Of a stretch of 64,000 nucleotides of DNA, positions 22,425 through 33,449 are shown in pieces (within the stretch, counting starts at the first letter, position 1; each line of letters opens with the position of its first letter). Under the pieces are notes generated by a model. The model was given only the letters and a program-made list of their open reading frames with translations, did not search any database and was not told the origin of the DNA. The translations under genes were made by a program, and so were the position numbers. The DNA is from Ryuthela nishihirai (lineage: Eukaryota; Arthropoda; Arachnida; Araneae; Heptathelidae), in assembly GCA_038380435.1 (NCBI GenBank), contig JAWZYU010000019.1, forward strand, positions 21,539,801-21,603,800, given 5' to 3'.

Positions 22425-22965
22425 TTAAGCTACAGCTTAGGACTCACGATTATGAGGAGCCTCAAAAATTTAAGTTCGAAGTTTATTGTCATGATTTTTT
22501 TATATTCAAATTTGTCTGTTGTGCAAACACTGTTCATTTTCACACTTGTTCATCTCAGCCTCAAGCAGCTGTTTGCCACAGAGGTCTGATAGGAGCCTGT
22601 CGGTCTATACGCCATAGTATAAGGTCTGTGAGGATGGCAGGACCTCAACAGAAAGACAACATAAACATCCATGCGTTATACGGGCTCGAACCTAGTTCCT
22701 TTTGATCAATAGTCAAGCGTGCTAACCACTCGTTCACGAGACGGCCATCTCAGTCTTACACAGTCATTATTTTATGAAAATGGCAATATGTTTCACCACA
22801 TCAATTTCATATTTATTTTTTAATGTTCCCTTTAATCAGAATAATAAATATATAACTTATTTAGACTATCAAATTTTTGGGTCTTCTATTAAACTTTTTG
22901 TAGCTTAGGGCCTCTTAAACATGTCATAGCTCAGGGCCTCAGAAGGTCAAAGTCTGGCCCTGCAG
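22425..22965. mobile_element. hAT-like non-autonomous element, copy A, carrying a SINE-B
   Basis: Left block GCTTAGGACTCACGATTATG then AGGAGCCTCAAA, and right block TCAGGGCCTCAGAAGGTCAA then AGTCTGGCCCTG, both recur at 50.01-51.01 kb. GGCCCTG as the outermost right sequence is typical of hAT-type ends. The left terminus is eroded. A SINE-B sits inside. Confidence 0.55.
22553..22747 (-). mobile_element. SINE-B copy inside the hAT-like element
   Basis: Minus-strand copy with tRNA head near 22690-22747 (CGTGAACGAGTGGTTAGCA, box B GGTTCGAGCCC) and the CAGCTGCTTGAGG end near 22560. Moderately diverged. Confidence 0.85.
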
Positions 22966-23059
22966 TGACGTGACTAGGAAAGAGGTTCAGAGGCATACTT
23001 TCCTCCACCTCTGAAATTCAAAGACGATAAAAGAAATATAGAAGGTTAAAAAGATATAA

Positions 23060-23805
23060 ATTACCTCTCAAGCAGTATCACAAGCCATAAAGGAGATCCG
23101 CGAGGAAGGCAAGCAGTATCATAAGACATAAAGGAGATCCGTGAGGAAGGCAAGAAGTATCATAAGCAATAAAGGAGATCCGTGAGGAAAGCAAGTGTAT
23201 CATAAGCCATAAAGGAGATCCGTGAGAAAGGCAAGAATATCATAAGCCATAGTGGTGATCCGTGAGAAAGGCAAGCAATATCATAAGCCATAAAGGAGAT
23301 CCGTGAGGAAGGCAAGCAATATCATAAACCATAAAGGAGATCCGTGAGGAAGGCAAGCAGTATCATAATACATAAAGGAGATCCGTGAGGAAGACAAGCA
23401 GTATCATAAGTCATAAAGGAGATCCGTTAAGAAGACAAGCAGTATCATAAGTCATAAAGGAGATCCGTGAGGAAGACAAACAGTATCATAAGTCATAAAG
23501 GACATCCGTGAGGAAGACAAGCAGTATCATAAGCCATAAAGGAGATCCGTGAGGAAGGCAAGCAATATCATAAGCCATAAAGGAGATCCGTGAGGAAGGC
23601 AAGCAGTATCATAATACATAAAGGAGATCCGTGAGGAAGACAAGCAGTATCATAAGTCATAAAGGAGATCCGTGAGGAAGGCGAAACTTCAGCTGAGAGA
23701 CAATGCAAGAAAAGGCAACATCCATGCCCTTATGCGAAGTCTAAACCAATTGGACCTTTTAATCACTAGTCAAGCACGTTAGCCACTCGGTCACCGTGAT
23801 GTCTT
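23060..23805 (-). mobile_element. SINE-B copy expanded by an internal minisatellite
   Basis: On the + strand the copy opens with CCTCAAGCAG (the SINE 3' end). Next come about 15 tandem units, then GGCAACATCCATGCC, a decayed box B, and GCTAACGTGCTTGACTAG with ACGGTGACCGAGTGG on the minus strand, i.e. the tRNA head. The tandem units replace the interval that in normal copies reads TATGCCATAGTAGAAGATCT then GTGAGGATGGCAGG. Confidence 0.85.
23070..23685. repeat. 41-bp minisatellite of SINE-B origin, about 15 units
   Basis: The unit is AGCAGTATCATAAGCCATAA followed by AGGAGATCCGTGAGGAAGGCA (41 bp). Variation between units is low: GCC/GTC, AATACAT and AAGACA variants. The variants occur in runs (for example GTCATAAAGG with AAGACA around 23400-23520), which suggests local expansion by replication slippage or unequal exchange. 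Confidence 0.9.
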
Positions 23806-24407
23806 AGAAGGTTAATATTTTATAAATTAATTTTTGTGTTTACAAATTATTATATTTAATTAATACTTTCACAGAAGGAAAAAAAAATGTTTCACTTATA
23901 TAAACATTTTTCCTCTAAATCACCATTTTTTCATTTTGCCTTCATCTCCTGTCAAAAAATATTTTCTGATTGCGTGCTTGTTTACGCCGTGATGTTGCAA
24001 TGTAACGCAAAGGGAAGAAACTTCCTTGTTTATATTCTCTTTTGCTCTCTTCCAAGTCAATGTCATTGCAGCGCGACGAAGTGAGCGTTTTTTTATGAAG
24101 CATTTTAACATTGCTTAAATTGGTGTGACGACACATAGTACGAAGTTAAATAATCTAATGAAGTACAGAACCCGTGTATAACTCTAGCAAATTTCCGTTG
24201 AAAATCAAAAGTTGGAATAGTAACAAAAATGCTGAAACTTTGCAGAAAATAATACTCAAAGTTCGTTGCAGTTTTGAATTTGATATTTAGTCGAAAGATT
24301 CATAGCAGTTGCTTGCTCAAGTATATTTTCTAAAGTTTATTGCTTTTATTTTTTGATCGAGAGTATTGCTAATAGTGTCGTGCGCAGGTCGACTTTCAGC
24401 TACTTCA

Positions 24408-24562
24408 ATCCGTGGCCGAGGTGCTTAACATGCTTGACTACTGATCATAGGGCCTGGGTTCGAGTCTCCGGTAAGGCATGGATGTTTAGTGTTTCTCTGC
24501 TGAGGTCTTGCCATATACTCACATCTATAGCAAGCAGCTGCTTGAGGGGATTTATTTGTGTG
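24408..24562 (+). mobile_element. SINE-B copy, internally deleted
   Basis: CCGTGGCCGAGGTGCTTAAC head, GGTTCGAGTCTCCGG box B, then a shortened body lacking the ACTGACAGGCTCCTGTCAG palindrome, and GCAAGCAGCTGCTTGAGGGG at the end. Confidence 0.85.
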
Positions 24563-24599
24563 TTTTTTTTTAACCCTGTTTCATGACGACTAACACCAG

Positions 24600-25330
24600 C
24601 TGGAACCCGCTACATGAATACCCAGGGCTGAATTTATACCTCATGTACCTCTAGGCACACCAAAGCAGTAGTAGGATCTTATGTACAATCGTATTTTTAA
24701 TTTTCTATAGCAAATTTTTAATATTTTACTTTCACAACTATGAAGAAAGGAAATAATGTAATATAAAGGAATGTCGGAATTTTAACAGGTAGCACAGTTT
24801 TGTCACCAAATATTGGAAAATCGATGTAGTGAATTAATATTATATATGTCATATAGTTTATAATATTCAATGTGTTGTAACATCTAAAAATCAAATTATT
24901 CAGTTTCAGATTTAAACACATTTCAGCTTACTTTTTTTTTTGATGAATAATTTACCCTAAATTTTCAAAATATTGGGATACTTCCATGTTTTGCAAATGG
25001 AAAGCTATATTCGAAATATATATATTCTTCTTAACTACGAAATAATCCTTTTGCAGCTAAATGTCACAGAAAATAAATGGAAAATCTTAAAATCTCCCAA
25101 AATCTCGCTTTCGAATAATATTTTTTTTAACTACAACAGATCAACTTTGTCTACGTATCGAAATTCATCAGGTTTGTCAGGTTGAAGCTCATCAGGTTTA
25201 TCCTTGTTTCTCGTACAACATATAAACACATACACGAACACACAAATCATGCCATTCGGCAGGGCCCGCTTAAGGTTTCAGGGAGCCCTCGGCACAGCAT
25301 GCTTGAGCGGGCCCTCAGAAGGTTCGATAT
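24600..25330. other. AT-rich stretch with scattered hAT-like ends
   Basis: CCAGGGCTGAATTTATACCT at 24623 and GGCAGGGCCCGCTTAAGG near 25258 both resemble hAT-type termini (CAGGGC...). I cannot pair them into one element. Between them is AT-rich DNA without ORFs of interest. Confidence 0.35.
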
Positions 25331-25726
25331 TCTGTAATATTATTCTGACTTCCAAATGTATTTGTTTCTCTTCATTCTGTGATGTTATAAGTTCTCTACC
25401 CCTTTACACTACAGCAAATGTTCGAGATTATTCTTAACTAAATCAGTCTGAACAGGCTTTAAAATTTAGTTAGGCTTGTAGTTGAAAAAAAAAAGGGGGG
25501 GGGGAACTGAGAAAGTAAATATAAGTAAAAATGATCTATATAGTTTGGGGACCCATAGAAATAAGAGTCCCTAGTTGGTACTCAAAGCCTGTATACCGGG
25601 ACTCAAATCCAGACCTCAATAGCTGCAATCATGCCTATGCAAATTGATTGTAGCCAAGTTGTATAACAGTCGATTTGTGTATTATTTAGAGTTATGGAAG
25701 CGGAAATATTTAACAGCAGTATTGCT

Positions 25727-25937
25727 AGGCCGAGTGGTTAGCGCGCTTGGCTACTGATCTAAGGGACCTGGGTTCGAGCCCCGGGTACGGCATGACTGTT
25801 TGTGTCGTTTTTCTGCTGAGGCCCTGCCATCCTCTCAGACCTTCTACTATGGCATATAAACTGACAGGCTCCTGTCAGACCTCTGTGGCAAGCAGCTGCT
25901 TGAGGGGGTATTTATTTATTTATTTTATTTATTTATT
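25727..25937 (+). mobile_element. SINE-B copy, near full length
   Basis: AGGCCGAGTGGTTAGCGCGC head, GGTTCGAGCCCCGG, body with ACTGACAGGCTCCTGTCAG and a long TTTA-repeat tail. One of the best-preserved copies. Confidence 0.92.
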
Positions 25938-26284
25938 GCTAGTAGTAAGAATTTACTGTAAAAGTTGCAGCAAAGCGTTTACTAAAATACATGTGCGTAT
26001 AATTTTAGAAGTTTTTATAATGACTTTTTAGATTCCATTAATTATGAAACAGTTTAGGACGAGTGTAACAGCAAGATCTGCTGTGATATTATTTCAGTTT
26101 CCATAACTCCTTATATATTAAATGAATATTGCTTAAAATCGATTTCGATAATCTATGTCCTGTGATGTTTTTCTTCAGTGAACTAAATTTTAAAATTATG
26201 CAGATGATAAATGTGGTTTTCCATTTACATAACGTGGAGCTGTGGAAGTGTTCTAATACGTTGGAAGTTACCATCTCTCGCTCT

Positions 26285-26409
26285 CTCTCAACAGCTCTCC
26301 AGTATATTTACAGCTTCCACATCCTTCTCTGAGTCTTTGGGTTTTTGTAACCTGGTCATTTAGCCCATTTTGTCCAAAAAAGTGTTGCTCAGAGATAAAA
26401 CAACTCAAC
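26285..26409 (+). mobile_element. SINE-A 3' fragment
   Basis: Only the last part remains: CTTCTCTGAGTC, ACCTGGTCATTTAGCCCAT, AAGTGTTGCTCAGAGATAAA and ACAACTCAAC. It is 5' truncated, consistent with incomplete reverse transcription. Confidence 0.8.
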
Positions 26410-27155
26410 AAGAACCCAGTACATTTCATGATATGCTGTGTATCCTGACAATCCATATACTCCAAGTTCACTATCGATTGGCAGGAGAGAGAGTTCTTTG
26501 AACCTCTCTTAAACCATGGATATTTGCAACTATTTATTTATTTCTCCGAAGAATTGAAGAGGATATAATTTTATTGCTACTTAAAAAACCTAATTGTAAC
26601 ACTTGAATGCTGGCGCCCTATTACGTTGGTACTCCTAGGCAAGTACCTAACAAGTCTTAACTCGCTATATAATTTGGGTAATCTTATAGATAGCTTATTC
26701 GCAATTAGATACTACAATTAGATGCAATTGATAACTTATTCGCAGCATTCGTTGTGTATCGTACCCGTATGTTATAAGTAGATCTAACGGATGAAGTTAT
26801 AGTTCATATAACATCATCAGCTAGCCGAAAACGTGCAAAACAAGCAGAAAATTGTTCATTAGGATATAACATTTTCCCAAGGATATTCGTCGAGATACCA
26901 ATAAAAGCTTTAAATTCCTATTTCGGGGTAGCGGCTAAATCAGAAGCTTCAGAATCAGGGATAAATCCCTTATATTTCTTACCTTTTTTAAAACAATGAA
27001 TGCAATTAAGTTTCCATTGGAGAAGATTCTAAAAACATACATGTTGATTAAATTATACATAAATCATACAAAAGGGAAAGACCTTTACAGAAAAATTAAT
27101 AAAAAGAAAACGATAATTTTTCAAAAGGGATCCAAGGGTGAAATTTCGACCCGTA
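26410..27155. other. AT-rich stretch with nothing recognised
   Basis: I find no ORF with motif, SINE or paired terminal repeat. Confidence 0.35.
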
Positions 27156-27159
27156 TAAA

Positions 27160-27346
27160 CCACTACTGATCTAAGGGACCTGGGTTCGAGCCCCGGTTAA
27201 GGCATGGATGTGTGTGTGTTGTTTTTCTGCTGAGGTCCTGCCATCTTCACAGACCTTCTACTACGGCATATAAACTGACAGACTCCTGTCAGACCTCTGT
27301 GGCAAGCAGCTGCTTGAGGGGGTATTTATTTTATTATTTTTTATTA
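27160..27346 (+). mobile_element. SINE-B copy, 5'-truncated
   Basis: Begins at the anticodon region (CTACTGATCTAAGGGACC), keeps box B, body and the GAGGGGGTATTTATTTT tail. Box A is absent. Confidence 0.9.
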
Positions 27347-27612
27347 TAGACCCGAAAAACGCGTTAATCACTGGTCGGGTTTGCAGGACTTTGGTTACTT
27401 TTAAAAAAAATTACCCTTGCTTCGGTATTTGTGTCGATCAGAGTTGGTCTGTCAAGCCTGTTTTCCAGTTTGTTTAGGTAACTCACGATACAGTGCCTCG
27501 TTTCCAGCATTCTAGGAGTGTTTTTTATGTGAAGAAAATTCCCTCGTCTCGTAGCAATACCGAACTGATGCCAAATGCATTATGTAGCAAATTTATAATG
27601 TATATTAACTTA

Positions 27613-27998
27613 CAGTCGTATCAGAATAATATGACCACCTACCATGCACATATGGTAAAAATTAATATTAAATACCCCCTCAAGCAGCTGCTTGCCACAG
27701 TGGTCTGACAGGAGCCTGTCAGTTTATATGCCACTGTAGAAGATCTGAGAGGATGGCAGGACCTCAGCAAAAAAACAACAGGAACATCCATGCCTTACCC
27801 GGGGCTCTAACCCAGGTTCCGTAGATTAGTAGTCAAGCGCGATAACCACGAGGGAGCAAAAAAAAACACGGAAAATTCTACGCAATTTCTTTTTCCTTTT
27901 CAAATATTTTTTGATGCGTTTTTGTTGCAAGTTATCTAAGAGATGATAAAAAAGCAAAATGTCAGTAGGTGACCATATTATTCTGATACGACTCTGTA
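27613..27998. mobile_element. Tc1/mariner-type MITE carrying a SINE-B
   Basis: The left end, starting CAGTCGTATCAGAATAATAT and continuing GACCACCTACCAT, is mirrored at 27960-27998 (AGGTGACCATATTATTCTGA, TACGACTCTG). A TA flanks the left end. Without the SINE it would be about 200 bp with no transposase. Confidence 0.75.
27664..27850 (-). mobile_element. SINE-B copy inside the MITE
   Basis: Minus-strand copy with TACCCCCTCAAGCAGCTGC at its left edge and a tRNA head that stops inside box A (CGTGGTTATCGCGC). The insertion postdates the MITE. Confidence 0.9.
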
Positions 27999-27999
27999 T

Positions 28000-28450
28000 A
28001 AAGTAAACGTAATAACAAAATAATAAACCGAAAGAATGTTTCATAGGGAAAAATTTATCTAGCAATACTTTATAGGCATGACTAAAGGGAACATATTTTC
28101 ACTTGATAAAAACAGGAAGTTACTTAAATAATAGTTTACAGTAAATTATTAAGCAAAAACTTTCATTCGGGTAGTTCTTATGGAGTGGGGGGGAATACTA
28201 ATTATAACCGAGTTTAGCAATGTTTACCTTTTTAAAAATTTAAAAGAGCACTATTTTTCGTAATTGAAAAAAAAAATAGAAGTAAACGAAATATGAATGC
28301 AAAATCTGTCAAACGTTTCAGTAATAGAAAATCTGCAATTAATCTAGATTACTTCAATTTGTAGTTTGTCCAAGTAAATTTTACATTTAGAAAACTAAAG
28401 TGGAACGAACCAAAAAAACAGACATTTCGGGGGAACACCTATTATAAATA
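28000..28450. other. AT-rich stretch with nothing recognised
   Basis: No feature seen apart from homopolymer runs. Confidence 0.35.
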
Positions 28451-28805
28451 TACTATAATAGGCATACATTAGACTCTTGGTGATCCGGGGTCGGATTAAG
28501 CGGGATGCGGATTAACCGGGATGTTGATAAAATTAATATATGACGGAAAATAATATGGGATACGAAAAAGAGGTCACTTGAATAGGGCGCGAAAATAAAA
28601 GATTTCACGCAGGCATAATGTTTTCCAGCCCAATTTTTCAAAAGGCGAATTAAGGGAAAAAGCAAACGTCCTTGTTTTCCTGTTTTAAATGAATAAAGTA
28701 AATCTCTGCTATGATATTTTCTAAAAAAATTTAAGTTTTTATATATTTCATAGGATGGCGGTTTAATCGGAATTATTTCCTCCATCATTCTGGATGAGAG
28801 TTTAC
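28449..28805. mobile_element. possible pogo/Tigger-like MITE
   Basis: The left side has ATTAGACTCTTGGTGATCCG then GGGTCGGATTAAGCGGG. The right side has the inverse-like ATGAGAGTTTACTTT and GGCGGTTTAATCGG. These resemble the CAG-T-ACTC...ATCCGG termini of pogo-type elements, but pairing is weak. A 111-codon minus-strand ORF spans it without motifs I can name. Confidence 0.35.
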
Positions 28806-29063
28806 TTTATTTCAGCTAAGGCATTTATTTGTTTTTGAAACAAATTGTTTCTTTAAAAACAATAATGAAGGGCTGTAATTACTCTTGACGGGATGATGGG
28901 GAAAAAGATTTTTGTTGACATTTGCACAAAAATATCCAGAAATATTTTGAATTGTTTTTTTTTTAAATTCTTTGCCGATTGTATTTAGAAATGAAACATT
29001 TTTTTTTTCATTTCACTCACTGCTATCTAATGAGTGTTGCAAATGCTGACGGACAGTTTACAG

Positions 29064-29387
29064 CAGGCGTGTCCAACCTTTTGACTTCCCTGGGCCACAT
29101 TGTGTGAAGATTTGACTTCCCTGGGCCGCATTGAGTGAAGGTAAATTGTTTTGGGCCGCACATAAAATATATAATATAGTTAATATATATGAATAATAAA
29201 ACTTCATTTATTTTCTTACGTTTTTTATTATAAAATTAACAAAGGGCAACATAAAACTAGTGGGATATCAAAAACTCGCTGAAAATCACATAATCATGTT
29301 GAAAGCTTATGTCGTAAACACGTAAACTTTACAATTTTGTGGGCCGCATTACTAGATGTCCAGGGCAGCGGGTTGTACATCCCAAGT
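29064..29387. mobile_element. hAT-like MITE
   Basis: Left end CAGGCGTGTCCAACCTTTTG, then a duplicated GACTTCCCTGGGCC block. The right end is TGTGGGCCGCATTACTAG with GGGTTGTACATCCC. This is the form of hAT-type non-autonomous elements (CAGGGGTGTCCAACC...). The GACTTCCCTGGGCC(A/G)CATTG block is tandemly doubled here. No ORF. Confidence 0.6.
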
Positions 29388-29557
29388 TTGCATTATCAAA
29401 GTAAAGAAGCTTTAAATTTTATCTGAATCATCTAATTTCATGTACAATCTATAATTTTATCCTTAATTTATCATAATTAAATCATGTCTGAATTTTGCTC
29501 ATAGTTTTGACTTTCTTTTCATTATATAATGCTGAAAGTAAATGTTGCCGAAATTGA

Positions 29558-29790
29558 GCTCTTTAAATATCTTGTGTGCTGACAAATGTGAGCTCTTTAA
29601 ATATCTTGTGTGCTGACAAATGTGAGCTCTTTAAATATCTTGTGTGCTGACAAATGTGAGCGTAGAAGTTTTTAAGTTGATAAGAGTATTATTTATATTA
29701 TTTTATGAGCGTAGAAGTTTTTAAGTTGATAAGAGTATTATTTATATTATTTTATGAGCGTAGATGTTTTTAAGTTGATAAGAGAATTAC
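29558..29790. repeat. two adjoining short tandem arrays (34 bp x3, then 49 bp x2.5)
   Basis: GAGCTCTTTAAATATCTTGT followed by GTGCTGACAAATGT occurs three times without change. The sequence then switches to GAGCGTAGAAGTTTTTAAGT plus TGATAAGAGTATTATTTATATTATTTTAT as a 49-bp unit, repeated 2.5 times. Near-identity of units means recent expansion. Confidence 0.95.
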
Positions 29791-30334
29791 TGATATCTAA
29801 TACTTATCATTTATATTATTTTAATAAATTAATGATGCTGAAAATGACTGACCGTATAAAGCAGAGTTTTTCAATATATATTAATTTTTCGATCGATTTT
29901 TTCTAAGGGGAGGGGAAACAACTACCCCTCTTCACCCCCTGCCGACACCCATGATAGCAGATAACGCCTCCCCAAGGGCGGCTCCCTGGAGAGGCGTGAA
30001 GACATTCCAATAAGGGCGCGAGGATAGCAAATTTTTTCTGTTTATTTTTAATTACGAATTTGAAATTGTTGTTAAAAGGAGAATTGGCTGATAAGTTAGA
30101 GGTGGGGGAGGTGTGTTTTCTAGAAATCGAAAGTGGACGTGATGCCGAAAGTTTGCGCACCCGTTTTCCAGATGCTTCCCCATGTCGAAAGTTTTATTTG
30201 ACATACAACTGTCTATTATGGAGGGTCATAAAATTTCCTCCCTCCTTTTCTTAGGGAAGGTATGGGGAAGTGCAAAAAAGAGAGAACACTATTTGAGGTA
30301 GATCGTGACCATTAAGTCGTGACCATGAGGTAGA

Positions 30335-30715
30335 GGGCGGGGGTGGCTCAGTCGGTAGCGCACCGGGCTCGTAATCTGTAGTTCCCAGGTTCGAGTCCCA
30401 GCTGGGTCAGCGTTGAGATTTATCTCCGCAAAATTCCCTGTCCTGCCCACGGTCAGTAGGGGACACCGATGGGCTTGGAAAGGCCGTCGTCCGTCGGATG
30501 GGACGTTAAGCCGTGGCCCCGTGTGCGGGAGAGCCATACCCTGTGCACGTTAAAGAACACTCTGGATGGCTTGACGGGAGGCTACCATCTGTCTCCCAAC
30601 AGCTGTTCCAGTGGGTCCCCTCCCCCAACCTTCTCTGAGTCTTCGGGTCCTTGTGACCTGGCCATTTAGCCCATGGTGTGCAAAAAAGTGCCGCTCAGAG
30701 GTAAAACAACACAAC
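30335..30715 (+). mobile_element. SINE-A copy with 12-bp target-site duplication
   Basis: Complete + strand copy. CCATGAGGTAGA is duplicated at 30323-30334 and 30716-30727. Near consensus, so young. Confidence 0.95.
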
Positions 30716-30794
30716 CCATGAGGTAGATCTGACCCAGACCAGACATTTTCATTCATCAATCGCGAAGGTTTGGTTTTTAAGAAGGATGGAAGAA

Positions 30795-30930
30795 AGGTGG
30801 AGGGCCAAACTTACATTACTTTAAGTCATGATAAGAGGAAGATGTATACTGAATTTGGTAGACCTAACTCTTAGTGTTATGGAGGAAATTTTTCTTTTTG
30901 TTTTTTGCGGGGGGGGGGGGGGGGGAGAGG
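30795..30930 (+). repeat. repeat D, single unit
   Basis: AACTTACATTACTTTAAGTC, GATAAGAGGAAGATGTATAC and GAATTTGGTAGACCTAACTC match the tandem units at 57285-57690. A 17-19 nt G-run (30908-30926) follows. Confidence 0.6.
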
Positions 30931-31474
30931 TAGAAAGTTTGCTTTCAATCACATGTAAACAAAAACTTGATCACTGCAAAATTTAGTTAAAAGGTCTCAA
31001 AATTCATGGAAAAGAAAGAACTTTCCAAAATACAGTAATCCTTTGCTAACGCTGATTTCAAATAGAAGGGAATAGAAAATGGTACACAGTTTCACCAACC
31101 ACGGTATAAGGCATCGAGTATTCGTGGTTCTCCACGAAACTGTGGCTAATATTAGCTCATTGTGACGTGATGCAGATGCGACTGGGCGGATAAGTGCATA
31201 TGTTCCCTGAAGGCAAAAAAAGGTCTTCAGTAGAACCTGAGCACTTTAGTACTGGAGTAGTTTTCTAGTGCATTATTGTCCGAATCCTTTTATTCCTAAA
31301 TTCTATTTTATATAGATAGAAAAATGGATCAAGGATAATTAATTTTAGAAACAGAATATGAATCATTCCTGAAGGGCAGTTTTTGTTTTTCTTGTGTGGA
31401 ATTTCAATGAACTCTACATTTATTTTGTTTAGTAAAGTATCGTAGGATATTGGAAAAAAGCAGTGGGGGTTGTT

Positions 31475-31850
31475 GTGTTGTTTTACCTATGAAAGGCACA
31501 TTTTTGCACACAATGGGCTAAATGGCCAGGTCATAAGGACTCCCAGGGCTCAGAAAAGGTTAGAGGAAGGGGACCCACTGCAATAGCTATGAATGGATAG
31601 ATGGACGTCTCCCGTGAAGGTCATCCAATGTGTCCTTTTGTCCTTTAGCGTGAATTGGGTACTTCTGCACAGCTCTATGTCTCATCCTTCGAACGGCAGT
31701 CTTCCATGCCCATCTGTGTCTTTTTTCTCAACGAGAGATGGGGTGAGGATTTATCAGAGAGAAATCTTAACACTGGCACATTCGGGATTCAAACCTGGGA
31801 ACTTCAGATTAGAAGTCTTGCTCGCTATCGACTGAGCCACTCCCCACCAA
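31475..31850 (-). mobile_element. SINE-A copy, diverged
   Basis: Minus-strand copy from the GGGAGTGGCTCAGTCGATAG head (near 31845) to AAAACAACAC (31480). More substitutions than the young copies. Confidence 0.85.
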
Positions 31851-31894
31851 CAGCAACATCCTGGGGATGTGAAGAGTAAAAACATACGTAAATA

Positions 31895-33049
31895 CAGTCG
31901 GCTCCCAACATTCGCGGGGTTAGGGGCGCAGGACCGCCGCGAATGTGGAAAACCGCGAATATCTCTAGGTCCCCCCCAAACCTTAACTCCTAATACTGTT
32001 AGCCATATTTAACGCACAAAAAAAAGTAAAACAATACACTATACTGCAACAGTATGTTTTATAAATTTAAAATTACAGTATGAACAATGTAGGCTAACAC
32101 ACACAGAGAGAGAGTGAGAGCGAGGTAATACAATACACGAACAGTATGTGATGCAATACATGTACAATATTTAGATAGCAGTAAAATTATTAAAGTCTAT
32201 AAAATACAGTTATATGCAGTACAGTACAATAGAGTATTGTGTTTTATAAACTTTAATAATTTTATGCTTTTAAATTTTTCTTCGTCTTTCACTCGATGAC
32301 TAGGCTAGCGATGACTATGTACAGATGATGATGAAATACAAACACTTCTGACACACATTTCTTGCTATACAGTTATGAGACTTACAGTACACACAAACAC
32401 ACACACATTCAAACAATGTTTATTGTAACTGTGCTGCATTAATGTCATTTATTAGAGCAGTGGAGTGGATCGTCAGGGTCTTCATCCTCGTCGTCTTCTA
32501 CGTGTTCCGTATGCGGAGGAGAAAGAGAAGAGGGTGACTCAGAGGTAGCAGGGGCGGCAGAAGTGGAAGGGGTAGAAGGAGATGCAGGGATGCTCAGTGT
32601 TATCTTCTTGAAATACATTGTGATTTCAGTTTGACTTTTTTTCCTCTTCATTTCTTTAAAAATGTTGGCATACGTAGACAATGCCTCTTCTACCAATTCC
32701 TTCAACCTCAAGGAGCGTATCATAAGACGGGTCGATGTCATAAAAATAGTCATTGCAGTTCTTCTAGCGTACTGAAACCTTTTTCAAAATTTAACTTTTT
32801 ATAATAAATTTGTGTATATATTTATGGTAGTAAATGATAAAATAGATTAATAATGCATATATTTTATGCATTTACCACTTACTGAACTTTTTTTAGTTTT
32901 CTTTACATTTTCTAGTCTACGCGCGTCGACTGTGATTTTCCGCAGTAGGCCTCAAAACTCCAAAAAAAATTCCCATCTAATTATTGATGGCAGACTCGCG
33001 AATAATCAAATCCGCGAAAGTTAAACCCGCGAAAGTCGAGGGCCGACTG
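31895..33049. mobile_element. internally deleted Tigger/pogo-type transposon
   Basis: The termini CAGTCGGCTCCCAACATTCG and its counterpart (TCGAGGGCCGACTG at the right) are flanked by TA on both sides (31893-31894, 33050-33051). Sub-terminal repeats of CGCGAAT and CCGCGAA are characteristic of Tigger-like ends. Inside, a minus-strand C-terminal transposase piece remains. Length is 1155 bp against more than 2 kb for autonomous members, and the DDE domain is gone. Confidence 0.85.
32445..32753 (-). pseudogene. Tigger-like transposase C-terminal remnant
   Basis: About 102 codons: LRLKELVEEALSTYANIFKE, KKSQTEITMYFKKITLS, then a Ser/Pro/Thr-rich linker and an acidic end EDDEDEDPDDPLH. A short helical segment, a MYFKK-type motif and an acidic DPDDP tail are usual at the C-terminus of pogo/Tigger transposases. 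The catalytic domain and CENP-B-type DNA-binding region are absent. Confidence 0.7.
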
Positions 33050-33060
33050 TATATGCAAAT

Positions 33061-33440
33061 TCCTCAAGTATCCATAGGCTATGGAAGTTCAACAACACTA
33101 TGCAATTTAGTTCTCCATACATGTCTAACCTGTTCTCCCCCGCAAATGGGCACTGTGAACCAGTTCTAACAAAACCTCGTTTGACACTATGGACCCATCG
33201 CATTTTATCTTCCTCTTTTCATTAGTTCTTCAGGCATACTGTTCTTAACTCTATTCACTAAATCTATAGTTCTGCATGTGGACAACATAGCCAAATCTAC
33301 GCAGTCTCTTTCAATACAATCAAAGCACTCTAGTTGTAAAGAAATGTATCGAATCCACACCTTATCCACCAAACGCGAAAACCAGTCGGGCGCTCTGACT
33401 CCATTACACATATCCTGTTTCCTTTCATAATTAATTTTCA
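33061..33440 (-). pseudogene. RTE-like LINE 3' fragment
   Basis: The sequence aligns with the last 370 bp of the LINE at 1.8 kb (CCATAGGCTATGGAAGTTCA vs CCATGGGCTACGGAGGTCCA; GCAATTTAGTTCTCCA identical). The minus strand gives CIERDCVDLAMLSTCRTIDL and VNRVKNSMPEELMKRG. It is clearly older than the 1.8-kb copy and abuts the Tigger element. Confidence 0.8.
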
Positions 33441-33449
33441 TATGAATGT

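Noticed and set aside
23070..23685. CRISPR-like array
   Set aside because: The units are contiguous 41-bp tandem copies with no unique spacers, in a eukaryotic context, and they derive from a SINE.
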